From Saururus chinensis (lineage: Eukaryota > Streptophyta > Magnoliopsida > Piperales > Saururaceae): DNA of 64,000 nt. The first letter of the stretch is position 1; each line of letters begins with the position of its first letter. Shown one piece after another: positions 34,211 to 45,796 of this stretch. The notes beneath the pieces are model-generated. The model did no database searches. It had not been told where the DNA came from and saw nothing but the letters and a program-made list of their open reading frames with translations. The position numbers and the translations under genes were made by a program. The stretch spans positions 10,596,501-10,660,500 of the forward strand of contig CP141146.1 of NCBI GenBank assembly GCA_035235625.1. The letters are read 5' to 3'.

Positions 34211-35990
34211 CAAATCACGAGAAATAAAGAAATTGTCTAGCATGACCCGTTTTCATGACCAAGACTAATGCTAGGTGACCAACAATGGGAAGCTGCCATA
34301 TGAGACACTTGAGAATTAATCCAAGAGTCTCATGCTTCCCCCTCCCCAAATGTCCACTGGTCATTAAATATGGTCAATCAATCCAGTCGGGAAAGCATTT
34401 TTCAATAAAGAAGTGGGAAACCCATTAACCTTACTTTGGAATCAGAAAATTCTTGTACAGGATCAAAACAAATTCAACCTCCTCTTGGAATTATAATTTA
34501 TGGTTTTGCAGCTTCCTCATAAATACAATAATAAGGAGGTGTTTGTGTATTGAATTTGTGTAAATTTTCGTTGACTTTGTCCAAATTTTGGCTTGAATTA
34601 TTGAAATTATGTTTGTGTGTCAAAGGTGAGCAAAATTAAAAATTCAACCCTAAAGTTAATTCCAAGTCAATTCGAGTCGGAATTCGCCTAAATCACCGAA
34701 TCACCTTATAAGGTGATTCTATCAATTCAACCCCCCCACCCCATTATTTTAAAAATTACAGATTTCGTTATTTTTTAATGATTATCTCTCATATCAATTT
34801 GAACCTTGAGAAACGTGTCATATACATGAGCTTACTTTAAAAATTCAAAATTACTTACCCTTGTGAATCTTGTTTGATAGAGCTCGAATTTAAGAGCGTA
34901 ATAGTATCAAGAACGTGCATATCCAAATTTGGGAGAGAAAATTATATTAGTTTGAAGTTTTAAAATTGGGTTTGATACGACATTTGAATTTATTCTAAAT
35001 TTTTTTATTATCAACTATAATTCACATTCAACTATAAAATTTTGAAATTATTCTATAAAATTTCACAAACCCATATAAACTGGTCACGACTAAGGCCATG
35101 AATAAAGGTCAGGCTAGACACGTTCTATGACAAATACAATTTCCATTCAATGGACAAATCACGAGAAATAAAAAAATTGTCTAGCATGACCCAACCAAGA
35201 CCAATGCTAGGTGACCAACAATGAGAAGTTGTCACATGAGACACTTAAGAATTGATCCAAGAGTCTCATGCTTCCCCCTCATTAAATGTTCACTGGTCAT
35301 TAAATCTGGTCAACCAATCTGGCCATGAAAACATTTTTCAATAAAGAAGTGGGAAACCCATTAACCTTACTTTGGAATCAGAAAATTCTTGTACAGGATC
35401 AAAACAAATTCAACCTCCTCTTGGAATTATAATTTATGTTTTTGCGGCTTTCTCATAAATACAACAATAAGAGGCTGTTTGTGTACTAAATTTGTGTAAG
35501 ATTTTACTGATTTCGTCTAAATTTTGGCTTAAATCATCGAAATCATGTTTGTGTCAAAGGTGAGTGAAATTAAAAATTCAACCCCAAAGTTAATTCCAAA
35601 TCATTTCGAGCAAGAATTCGCCAAAATTATAAGGTGATTCCATCGATTCAGGCTCCCTACCCCCATTTTAAAAATTACAGATTTCGTTATTTTTTAATGA
35701 TTACTTCTCATATTGATTCGAGCCTCACAAAATGTATCATATACATGAGTCCTAATTTAAAAGTTCAAAATTACCTACCCTTGTAGATTTTGTCTGATAG
35801 AGCTCAAATTTAAAAACATAATAATATTAAGAATGCGCATATCCAAATTCGGGAGAAAAAGTTATATTAGTTTGAAGTTTTAAAGTTGGGTTTGACGAGA
35901 TATCTGAATTTATTCTAATTTTTTTATTACCAACTGTAATTCACATTCAACCGTAAATTTTTGAAATTATTCTAAAATATTTCACTTCTA
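34211..35990. repeat. Tandem duplication of the F-box 3' flank
   Basis: About 840 bp at 34,211-35,060 recurs at 35,154-35,990 with a period near 943 bp; the shared start is ATCACGAGAAATAAA and a shared internal word is GAGTCTCATGCTTCCCCCTC. The right copy ends just beyond the stop of the intact F-box gene, so this is duplicated downstream flank. Part of it (TCTAGCATGACC plus ATGTCCA-TGGTCA words) also resembles 60,970-61,090, so the duplicated flank may itself hold a dispersed repeat. Confidence 0.75.
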
Positions 35991-36038
35991 TTCCTTAAAA
36001 AAAATCCACCCAAATAGCTCCTGCATGAAGTTACTTAT

Positions 36039-37124
36039 CTAGGAATTCATTCTCTTCTCAGCACTTCCAAGAACGCGCCTCAGCTTACTAAACTTGTACA
36101 AGTATACCTCCTCCCAAACATAGTCCATGTTAGTACTGAAGTTGCAGGCTTCCATTCTCCTCTTCTCAAGGTCGAAAGAGCAAACGGACCCATCTTTCAT
36201 CCCTAAATACAACACCCCATCGTCATCGATCAAATGGAGGGGTCTGGGGACAAACGACACCCACGTTTGGCGAACTGCTGCGGGCACCTGCTGGGCATGG
36301 ATCACAATCTTCTGCTGCATCTGCCATGCCCGCATCTCTTCAATAAAGGCCCAGACCCAGATGGTCGTTGCATGGTCCTCAACGCATGGGGAGGGACAAG
36401 TTGCAAGGCCCCGAACTTGGCCTTCCCATACCCACATCTTATTTATGTAAGCTGCGGACTTCAAGTTATTAATGATCTCAAAACGCTCAGACCTCACATG
36501 GAAGATCACCATGCAGGCAGAACCACGTAGTAACCAGTACAAAGCACCCCTTGAGTAGACAGTGGGTGGTCGACTATGTTTCCATACATCGGCCGCCAAA
36601 CGCAATACTGCAGGTCTCTGCCTCCACCTGCGAGTTCTGGAAGTGAGTGTGGCCAAAGTCCAATTTTCATCAGCACCTTTGAGCAGAGTGACCACTTGGT
36701 AGAAAGGATTGTGCCCACCAAAGACCAGGCCAATAAATTGGCACTGCACCAGATCCTGTTTTGGGTGCCTAGGAATGGCCTCGACTAAATGGTCCTCGAA
36801 GGGGTTCCACACGTAGTATTGCTGTCCTGAACCCCGGCATAGGAGCAAGCCATTGCTTGATTGCAGGCTTGTGAGGCGGTCATCGTGGACGAAAGAAGGG
36901 CCAATTGGTGTGGTTGTGTTGTTCTTGAACTGGTGAAAGGCTTGTCGGCAGCTGGTTCTGGAAATGCCGAGGCAGAACAAGGCCGTGTCTGGTTCTTTAA
37001 TCTTGACCTCTGGAATGAGGCTCGACCATCTCTTGCACACGCACTTGAACCTGCACCGTGATTTCTTGGGCAGCCATGAGAGGATCTTCAACAACAAGTC
37101 ATCCACCATGTACCATTCCTCCAT
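36039..37124 (-). CDS. F-box protein
   Basis: A single-exon frame of 361 aa. Residues about 5-42 (VDDLLLKILSWLPKK then CRFKCVCKRWSSLI) are a typical F-box, which binds SKP1/ASK proteins so that the product acts as substrate adaptor in an SCF ubiquitin ligase. The rest has the layout of plant F-box-associated regions: SSNGLLLCRG, YYVWNPFEDH, then a beta-rich region with LYLGMKDGSVCSFDLEKRRM. No kelch or LRR motif is plain. The target protein cannot be told. The start is the only Met before the F-box; a TATA-like box lies about 120 bp upstream. A truncated relative lies at 33,655-33,933. I see no sign of inactivation. Confidence 0.88.
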   Translation of the reverse strand: MEEWYMVDDLLLKILSWLPKKSRCRFKCVCKRWSSLIPEVKIKEPDTALFCLGISRTSCRQAFHQFKNNTTTPIGPSFVHDDRLTSLQSSNGLLLCRGSGQQYYVWNPFEDHLVEAIPRHPKQDLVQCQFIGLVFGGHNPFYQVVTLLKGADENWTLATLTSRTRRWRQRPAVLRLAADVWKHSRPPTVYSRGALYWLLRGSACMVIFHVRSERFEIINNLKSAAYINKMWVWEGQVRGLATCPSPCVEDHATTIWVWAFIEEMRAWQMQQKIVIHAQQVPAAVRQTWVSFVPRPLHLIDDDGVLYLGMKDGSVCSFDLEKRRMEACNFSTNMDYVWEEVYLYKFSKLRRVLGSAEKRMNS

Positions 37125-37241
37125 CTTGGCAATCTTGAAAGAGAAATCATAGAAGAGATCACTAATAAATTAGCAAACACAGGATTTTTAGTTTGGGGGG
37201 TCAAAGAATAACCAAGTTTGAAAGAAAAATTTTCTTCTACC

Positions 37242-37252
37242 TATATTTATAA
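37242..37252 (-). promoter_or_regulatory. Putative TATA box of the F-box gene
   Basis: On the minus strand GTTATAAATATAGG lies about 120 bp before the start codon, leaving room for a leader of ~90 nt. Inferred from position and sequence only. Confidence 0.4.
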
Positions 37253-37259
37253 CAAAGTT

Positions 37260-39302
37260 GCAATGGAGGAAAAATGTAGGAAAAAGAAAAAAACACAGGT
37301 AACTATGAGCACTATTAATGGGTAGCATTAGCAAGAAGAAAGAACATATATGAGGGAAAAAAGGGTCTCTAAAAAATAAGAAGAATGAAGAAAGAAAACT
37401 GCATTAGACAAAAATGGTGCGCAAGGTGGCAAGCAACCATCTCAGATAAAATCAAGCTTACTAGTGATTGAGCGCAGAGCCAAGGGGGCAGTTGCCAACT
37501 AGAACTTTGATATTCAATAAATATAGAAGGTACCAATAACAAAAGCATCCTCTCAATTAAAAAACCTTGTATTTATCCCCTTCAGGAGCATCTTTTTAGA
37601 AGTATTTCTCTTATCAAATTATATTAACAATTTTACAGTTGAACTGTAGTGTATTATCCTCTTTTCTTAACAGAGGTTGCATTTTTAAAAATTGAATATA
37701 ATAGGTTGGTTTTCAGCAAACTTGCAGGGTATTATCAATATGAATTTCATGCCTATGAGCAGTCATCGTAAAAAAACTGAAATTACAGTAACATAAACCG
37801 TAGTATCTGCATGTATAGCATTTATATTGACATTCTCAAGTAACTTACTAAACGAGAATAATAGAACAACTAAAATAAAGCACTAAAGTAAGCAAATTTA
37901 TTTCTGTGGAAAAAAATATATCAACGGCAAAGCATTTTGATGGAGCATGTAGCAAGGATGATGTTTTCTTAACTGGTCATACATGGTTAAACATGAAAAA
38001 AGAATTGTTATTTGCAGAGACTACAAGAATGCAACTGGACTATCCACTAAATACTATTTCCTATAGGCCTACATCACCAGGTAGGATGCAACTAACATGG
38101 ATAATGCACAGTAAATAAAACATATAAGGGAACCTTCCATTTTTATATTTTTGATTCTTTAAAGAAAAAAGTACTGGGAACAGAAATGTGGAAGGACAAA
38201 CATTAAGTAAATAACCAGGTAGACTTTTTTCGCTAAAAATATAACAAGGTAGATGTGAAGAAAAAAATGAAGCTCCAGCATCAGGATGAACACGAATCCA
38301 AGTTCCCAGACTAGCAAAAAACAGTATGACTTATAAACTGTACTTGTGAACTGATTTTATTTTTAGATCAGCTAATTGATCAAGATTGTGAACACAAAAC
38401 AATCCAGTATTATAACTGATTGTTCCACCAAAGCAAAACATTATTTTGTACCACGCTAGTGTGACATATGAGTAGCCTATCCAATGATAGGAAGTGATTG
38501 CTAAACGTCAAACAATTTATTTGATAGTAACAGCAGATGATTAAAATGTGAAGTCACGGAGATGAAAAAGTTCCCCTCAAATAAAAATTACTCGATTGTT
38601 GGGAAAAATGGATATGTTTAAAGTTAACAAAGCAGCAGAAAACTGTCTATAAGAATATTTGATGCAGGTATATCAGCAAACACAAAAGGTGCCAGGAATA
38701 GAAACCCCAGCTCACCTGAGTCACTACTCAGAGTGCTACCATCTAAAATTGATATCTTTGAAGAGATAAATCGAAGGAGAATTAGTAACTTAAACAAGAT
38801 TAACAATAATATGACGGAATTAATTTTGCATTTATTTTCACAATGACAAATTAAGCAGCACTAGGTGCTGCAATGAATAATGTAGGTCATATATTGCAAA
38901 TATCTATTTGGAAAATCAGATTTTACTACCAAGACAAACAAATAAGAATGGTGAAAAATCTAGCCATACATTTGAAATAAACATTAAACTTGAGAAAATT
39001 TTCGTCTATCTTAAAATGCAACGTCAGTTTTTTCAGCAATTCCAAGAACGAAAATTCATATTTTGCCAGAAAAAAAATAGTAGAATTCATAAGCACATAG
39101 CTTATGATTTTACATAAAGTTAAAAGGCAGTAAAAGAGGTTATTGCATTATATGTCTATAAAATAAACAAATGGACTCCATATGTCCATAAAATAAAGTT
39201 CTTCACTGGGTTAAAGCAACTAATTGGAACAACTTCAAACATAAGGAGAGGAATATAAGAAACCAGATTAAGCAATATTTGTTAGAAGAAATGACTGCTG
39301 AC
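37260..39302. other. Low-complexity AT-rich region, possible intron or gene remnant
   Basis: AT-rich and intron-like in composition, without long open frames. The only exon-like pieces are the one at 38,716 and perhaps 38,270-38,320 (minus strand, readable as LGTWIRVHPDAG). Too weak for a gene model. Confidence 0.35.
38716..38742 (-). other. Exon-like fragment
   Basis: A 27-nt stretch between an acceptor (ATCAATTTTAG) and a donor (GTGAGC) on the minus strand, readable as DGSTLSSDS. Taken with the candidate first exon at 39,303-39,329 it may belong to a gene or gene remnant on this strand. The remaining exons were not found. Confidence 0.25.
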
Positions 39303-39329
39303 CTTCTTGGCTTTTCCAGAGAAAGCCAT
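39303..39329 (-). other. Candidate first coding exon (MAFSGKAKK)
   Basis: ATG at 39,329 opens nine codons, MAFSGKAKK, followed at once by a GT donor (GTCAGC). The leader before it (39,330-39,400) is less AT-rich than the surroundings. The short basic N-terminus resembles that of nucleolar or GTPase-type proteins, but I cannot name the family. No long coding exon follows before the F-box gene at 37,124, so it may be a remnant. Confidence 0.3.
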
Positions 39330-41740
39330 CACCCCAGACCGAGAGAAAATTTAGTGCACGCAGCGGACATGCTCTTACGGGGACCTTAGGCAACTGTCGG
39401 AGGGGTTTAGGGTTTCTGGGTTTGGGTTAAGGGGTCGGGTAGCCAAAATAATTTTAAAATTGGGTCGGTCTTTTGTGTTATTAATCTGCCTTGAAACGGG
39501 ATATTGCTGAGAGGAGTCGGCGGGTCGCTCATGTTTTTTCGGGCGGGGTCCAAGTAAAAGTGGGGTTAAAGGTTCCAATTTTTCTTATTTTGGATAAAAC
39601 AAAAACTAATATGGCCCCGGCTCAAGCCAGCTGAAGCGAAGTCTAAGGATCCATCGGATCTTGATTTGATAGCGTCCATTCAATTGATATGACAAATCAA
39701 ATCCGCCTACCCAACTTATAAGGAAGCAAAATGTTCATTGTCAAGATTAACAGCGCACCCGCTAACATATATTAGCCTAAGTGTGTGATAGTGTGTATAC
39801 CATTAATCTTGAAAATAAATACTTCAATATTTAAGTTATTGATTTAAAAAATAAATATTACTCTCTCCATTTAATTTATGGCTGCTTTGAATGAGAAAGA
39901 AAAAAAATTTCCTTTAAGACTTTTATTGGGCGAAAAGTTTATTTTCAAAGGCTTTTTTTTAAAATAATATCACATATTACAAAATAATGTGACTCAACAT
40001 ATATTTGACAAAGTTTGGTATGAATATTTATAATTATATATATAATATTTTCTTCATCTTATATAAATAATTATATTTAAAAAAATATTAATTTTTATTG
40101 AATGGTGAAACCCAAAGAAAAAAAAATAAACTTATGATACTTTTTTAAATACTTAACTACTTAAATTTAATAAAATAAAGATATTAATATGGACTAAATT
40201 TCTTTTGTCAAATGGAACTATTAATTTAGGACAAATAGAGTTTTAATTTTACTTTATTTATTCAATTAGTTGAGAAACCCCTTCCCCATTTTTATAGGAC
40301 CACAAACATTAAAAGCATATATCCCAAGGCAGAGGAAAGAGATGAACACCGCTGACAGTACATGGCCTCTACAACGAAAATGGGAGACCGCCCTTCCCCA
40401 AGACGTCTACCCATAGCAAAAAGACTTCCGGCTTCTATAGAAGATCAAGAACGAGGAAGTCAGCAGTAGGGGACTGCAAGAGGGCGAAAACGGAGAGCAA
40501 AACATAGAAGCCTCACCTCAAACCAGAGCTCAAGCAATAGCAAACAAACTTATGGCCACGCTGCCAGCCAGACACCACCCCGGCGCTTATTGGCTCCTTC
40601 GTCACAAGCTTCGCGAATTCGCCCTGGTTGCCCTGGAGACAAATTTCCTCCGCTCCTGGCTTTTATATATCTTTGAGTTAACACTAATAGGGAAAGACTA
40701 ATAATTTGCCCAACAATTTCAACTTTCTTACTTCTTCATGTACAAGAATCTAGTTAGATTACAACATCGACAGAAACGGAAAGGAAAGAAAAAAAAAACA
40801 TAAGGAAACAAAATTAAACCTTTGGACCTTCTCCTTAGTCCTTACGTGAGTTGATCATTGATCCGTTATTGATACAGGGAAAACACTGAAAAGGCGTGGT
40901 TCAAATCATGGTTGCCCGGCTAAAGGACAATATTTTCTTCAAGTATTTTCGGAAGCTTGAGTCATTGAAGCAAAGCAACCAAGTGCCTGATCTCGTTAGA
41001 AAAATAGTGTCATGCTAACACGTACAATTGTACTCAAGGCTAATTCATACTAAACTTGAATTGCTCGCTCTTGAGCAAGGTATACCAGATTATGGTAATG
41101 AACACCAAAATGAGAAGTGCAAGCCCTAAATAAAGATAATTACTCAGTATAGACAAGCCCTCACGAATTCAACCAGATTTCTCCCAACCCGGTTCATATT
41201 AGTCAGCACACCACCTTCATACCTTAGCTACAGGTATGAACAGGTTGACTGCCAAATGCTCCAGTTGAAATTTACTGACAAAGCAAAATTACTTTAAGAC
41301 ATTCAATTGCACACAAAGATCTGTCTCTAGCTGAATTAAAAAGTTGAGAATTTGCAAGAATTTGGAGCGCAAGATGACTGCTAGCTTATATAAGCTGAAG
41401 AAACCTTCCATGTATGTTTACAGTGAAGAAGATTTATTTGATCTTCAAGGAAAAACCGGAATCAAACTTCAGTACTTCACTTAATCTTACAAGAATAAGC
41501 ATCAGAAAAACCTAAATTACAAAAGCTTTATCTAATTTGATGTTGGCACTTAGTGGGAAAGACATAGTGCCTGTCTGACATAGTGCTTCTACAGCAACCA
41601 AACCGAGAGCTATGTGCAGAAGAAGAAACGCCAGACGAATTTTGCTTGTTGCCTGGATTGGATGTTGTACCTTTACAAGGGCAACATTCTCGTTTAGCAA
41701 GTAATGTCATAAAAATATACTGTGTTACTTGCAGAGATCC
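39330..41740. other. Spacer between the F-box region and the NUP50-like gene
   Basis: It contains a Stowaway-like MITE (39,861-40,240). It also has a GC-richer island at 40,340-40,670 with a TATATAAAAG box on the minus strand (40,660-40,669) and a possible donor near 40,519, which could be a promoter and leader exon for the minus-strand candidate at 39,329. The part next to 41,741 is probably 3' UTR of the NUP50-like gene. No protein is recognised. Confidence 0.4.
39861..40240. mobile_element. Stowaway-like MITE
   Basis: The left end CTCTCTCCATTTAATTTATG is preceded by TA, and the right end on the complement reads CTCTATTTGTCCTAAATTAA, the imperfect inverted repeat of the common plant CTCCCTCC-type Tc1/mariner MITEs. 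The interior is AT-rich with no coding capacity. The right-hand TA is not preserved. Confidence 0.55.
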
Positions 41741-44530
41741 TTATGCGGCTGGAGCATATTCTTTAATTGCAGCTGCTAGCTTATCTGTATCCTCCTGTGT
41801 TTTCGATCTTAATAGGTAGGTTCTAGCCATTGCAACTGCATCTTTACCAGCTTCATTAGTGCTTCCTGTGCCCTATTACAGTCAGCAAGAAACTTCTCAA
41901 AATCCAGTTTTTAAAAAATAATTGTCATGCAAAGCAAATATAAATATTCAGGTAGCCAAAAAACATGTAGCTTCTATGGCTAGATAAGCATAATATAGAA
42001 AAGGATGTGAAGAATTACCAAGGTATGGAATATAGTAGTTATGGCATTTTTCTGCACGTTCATTTTTATTCCTGGATATAACAAAGCGTTAAGCAACACT
42101 CTTCCAACCTGCAGTTCAAGTACACACAAAACCATTTAAACATGAGTAAAATTAAAAAACCAAAGGTAAGATAAAAATAGCAAGTGAAACTGCATGATAT
42201 AACCCACTCTCAAGTGTATAAAAACAGGATACCTTTTAAGCTACATGTAGAATTAAGTTTTAGAAAAAGTATAACTTAAATTCCTGTGAAAACTCTCAGA
42301 CAAAGGTAATAACCTAGTTCTTTTTGTACCCACAAATTCACGACAGATTCAAAAACAATCATGCTAGACAGTAAACTAACAAAAATTCTCAGATCCATAA
42401 GAAATTCAACACAATTAGAACATACATCATTTCGAACAACAACTGTTGGTTTGGATTCCCTAGTAGCTTTAGTAGCACCTTCTTTGCATTTAATGGATAG
42501 CTGACCCATACCCATGTCTTTCCAACCTTTCTCTGCAGGATTGTCCGGCTGGAAACATGAAAAGCAACAAAAAAACTAAGAGAAACACATACTCATCTAT
42601 TCATCAGTTAAATGCAGATGCCCTCAAAGAAATTTTACAGCCCAAAGCAGTAAATCTCATGATTCAACCAGAAGCATCAACACAGTACCTAATGCTCCAA
42701 TCCTTCCCACACCCAGAAGGAATACATCATGCAATTCAACACCACAAAGCTAGAACCCTCCCCCAATTTCCGTCAATTCCTTCCCACTGTTAAATGCCAT
42801 CTATTCATAAGACCATAAAATTCTTCTCAGATAGCACATATAAAAAAGAAGTCTTTTATATACCTTAACGTAAACCTTGCATTTGGCTTCATGCACAACA
42901 ACGACTCCCGTTTCTTCCAATTTTTTCAAAGAGGGGCTGCTTGGCTGCTCTGGTTCATTTTCTACTAATACATGAAAATCAAGTAATCATCAACATGAAT
43001 GACAAAAAAAACTGACATACTACTCCTTTTCACATGTAGACAGTGGCATGAGCTGTTTTTTTTTTCCTTTTTGCTCGGAAAAAGCAAGAAGGTTAATTGA
43101 CAATGGCATGGGTTATTCTTTATGCAAATTCAATTTCTAGTTTTATATGACTATAATTCAATCAACCGAAAGAAACCAAAAAGGAAAATGAGGCTTCTCT
43201 CACCATCCAAATCTTCTGAAGCATCTGGTTTAGTAGCAAAACTTTGACTGCCTGTGGGTTAAACAGAAAGTGATCAAGAAGCCAATATCCACAAGAACTA
43301 TCATATGGCTACGAAATCTGCGGAGCTGAACAAGAACCAAGAATAGCAAATCACTTTTGGGTCTTTTATATTTTTTGCCACATTAAGTACCTGCTAAAGT
43401 TGGAGTTTGGTTGTTGGGCAGAAGATTAAAGCTCCATGAACTTGTGCCACTCAAAGTTGACCCCGTAAAAGTAGGCAGCACACTTTTTCCATTATTAATT
43501 TGGAATTTTGGTTCATTCTTAGACTCTTCCACCAAATTATTTGCCACTGTAGGTGCCACAGAACCATCCCTGTTTTCCCCATTTGCCTTAAGCCAATCCA
43601 CTACATCCCTGAATTTCTCCTAAGATCAGAGTAAATGAAACAAAGGTTCCCAAACACGTTTACATGTAAACTACAAAAACAAACAAAAACTACAAGCATA
43701 TGCATGACAGTCATGACCAAAATACAAGCAAAGAAGCATGCCAAAAAACACATCTAAAGTTTAGGCAACCTAGTATACATTTCATAGGCACATAAGAGAC
43801 TTGCTCAAGAATATATAGCCCACTAACCAAACTACCAAGAGAACAAATTTAACAAATTGATTCAAGACATTCAAATCGACAACAAAGAAAAACGATTTCT
43901 CAATGGGTAAATATTTTGACTAGATACAGCTTCTTATTTCAAGACTAGAATCATCTGATTGGTTTGAGTTTAAGACTGGTGGATAAAAGTAAGGCACTCA
44001 AATATAGTCTAATAATAGTACAATACTAATATTGTTTAGGTAGCAAGTAAATAACCAGCGACAAGGAATAAAATAGCTCCCATCAGCTGAAGAACGGGTA
44101 TTCACGTCAGTGAGTTACAATAAAACAATCAATTACTTAATCAAAAGCACGAAAGTTCCATTTTTACTATTCTCTCCTGTTAACATAACTTGCACTACCC
44201 TTCAAGTATAGCAAATCAATGCATGGACGAAAAAAAAAAAAATTAAAAGCCTAAAACGTTACCATAATCTGCGAGGCATGGTTCAAGTAGTCCTGGACTC
44301 CATCTTGCCAGAGCTCATCAGGACGGTTCAGCAGCTGCGACTGCACCCAACTGCTATTTTAAGAAAACCAAACAGACCCATTAGCGAAAAAACCGAGAAA
44401 ATTTCTCTCCTGACGAAAAATCGGAGCTTTGATGGGAGAAGAAGCGGTACACTGCGAACTGAGCATTGAGGGCCCTGACGTGCTGGCAGGCGGATTCAGC
44501 CCGCCGAGCATCCAATGGTGGCGCAGCCAT
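41741..44530 (-). CDS. NUP50-like nucleoporin / RanBD1-domain protein
   Basis: Eight exons on the minus strand: 44,451-44,530, 44,263-44,350, 43,391-43,619, 43,204-43,251, 42,864-42,964, 42,426-42,548, 42,019-42,108 and 41,741-41,872; 296 aa, all phases consistent. The N-terminus has DARRAESACQHVRALNAQFA, then WVQSQL, DELWQDGVQDYLNHA and FRDVVDWLKANG, a pattern shared with plant proteins such as Arabidopsis At4g11790. From about residue 170 (HEAKCKVYVK) a RanBD1/PH-type domain follows, with EKGWKDMGMGQLSIKC, VVVRND and VGRVLLNALLYPGIKM. NUP50 proteins act at the nuclear basket with Ran and importin-alpha. The family's FG repeats are at best vestigial here (SSWSFN). ATG 44,530 is used; an in-frame ATG at 44,590 would add 20 residues. 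The leader contains AACCCTAAAGC, common near plant transcription starts. Confidence 0.85.
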
Positions 44531-44889
44531 GGGAGACGCGATTCCACGATGACAACAGGGGTCTGACAGAGCAACTGAATCAGAACACAAGAAATGCTCT
44601 CCCTGTCAAGATCAAATCAGAGGGAGGTTCGAGCAACCCAAAATCGATGGAATTGAGTTGGGAAAACGAAAAGGAGAGTGGGAAAAAATGGAATCAAAAT
44701 CGGAGGGTGATGGGAAAGGGGGAAGGAGAAAAAGGGGGATCGGAAAAGCTTTAGGGTTCAGAGGAAAAGGGAAGGGGGAGTGACGAACTGAGCAGTGAGG
44801 ACGGGACGGAAGCGGATCCGAGCGTTGGGCCCAGATTTCTTCATCGGAGTCGGACCGAAGTGGTCCGATAAATGAGTGGGTCCCTTCGT

Positions 44890-44977
44890 AAGCTCCATTT
44901 AATTTCTAAAAATAAATTTATTTTAATTTATTTTAAAAAAATTAAGTGAAGTTATTAATGTAAAATGGAGGGAGTAT
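44890..44977. mobile_element. Stowaway-type MITE end (fragment)
   Basis: AAATGGAGGGAGTATAT at its right edge is the complement of the common CTCCCTCCATTT terminus, next to TA. The interior is AT-rich. The partner end is not seen. It lies about 130 bp upstream of the NUP50-like leader. A similar end occurs at 545-556. Confidence 0.45.
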
Positions 44978-45796
44978 ATTAGAGTTTCGTCTGCATGAGT
45001 TCGGAGTCACATGTGGGCTCCGTAGCCAATGAATTTTAATTGACAGTAAACATAAGCAAGCAGGTTTGAATTACCACTTGCCCCTTTGTGCTGATCTAAT
45101 AGCTTGAGGTACCTAGGCTCACATTAGTATACATGAGCATGAATTTATATTATTTTTTTCTATATTTTATATTATTATGTCTTTCTATGGACTATGGAAG
45201 TGTTTTTATTGTTTCGTTCAAACAATAAGCATAGCATAAGGAACGTAGGCTTAGTGCACATTAGCATCAATGGTACTAGTGTTAATATGCTTTAGCATAT
45301 GTGTCATCGATCTCATTAATGAAGGGCTATTATGCATTCTTTTGTTGGGCTCATTTTTAAAGTGAAGGAGAAAAAACTCTTCCCTTTCTATGTATGTAAA
45401 TATGTTTATCTATGACTCAAAATTCTTTCACCCCATGTCTTTAGTCTATATTTTCTTCATGTTATGTTAATTATTGGATTTAAAAAATAATCTTAATATT
45501 CATACTTAATATTTTTATACTCGAACATTTTATTGGATACAAAAAAATAAGCCTTACCTAACAATAGAAAATTGCACCTTTTTTAGTTCAATAAAATTTT
45601 GGTATTGAAAATATTATTTTTTTTGTGAAAAGTACCTATTTCATATGAATTGCCTTATTAAACAGAAAATGGTGGATGTGTGCTTCTTAGGAGTGTTTCA
45701 CTCTAACACTAGCTTGAAAAGGTTGAAAGACGTTCTGACTTGGCTTTGGCAAATTAACCCCCATGTGTCCTTCACTTTGAGGTACTAAAATATAAA
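44978..45796. other. Intergenic stretch with a dispersed repeat
   Basis: No gene. At 45,225-45,335 it carries a member of the short dispersed repeat seen at 22,741, 23,665, 54,120, 61,185 and 62,190 (words ATTAGCATCAATGG, ATGTGTCATCGATCTC). Confidence 0.45.
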
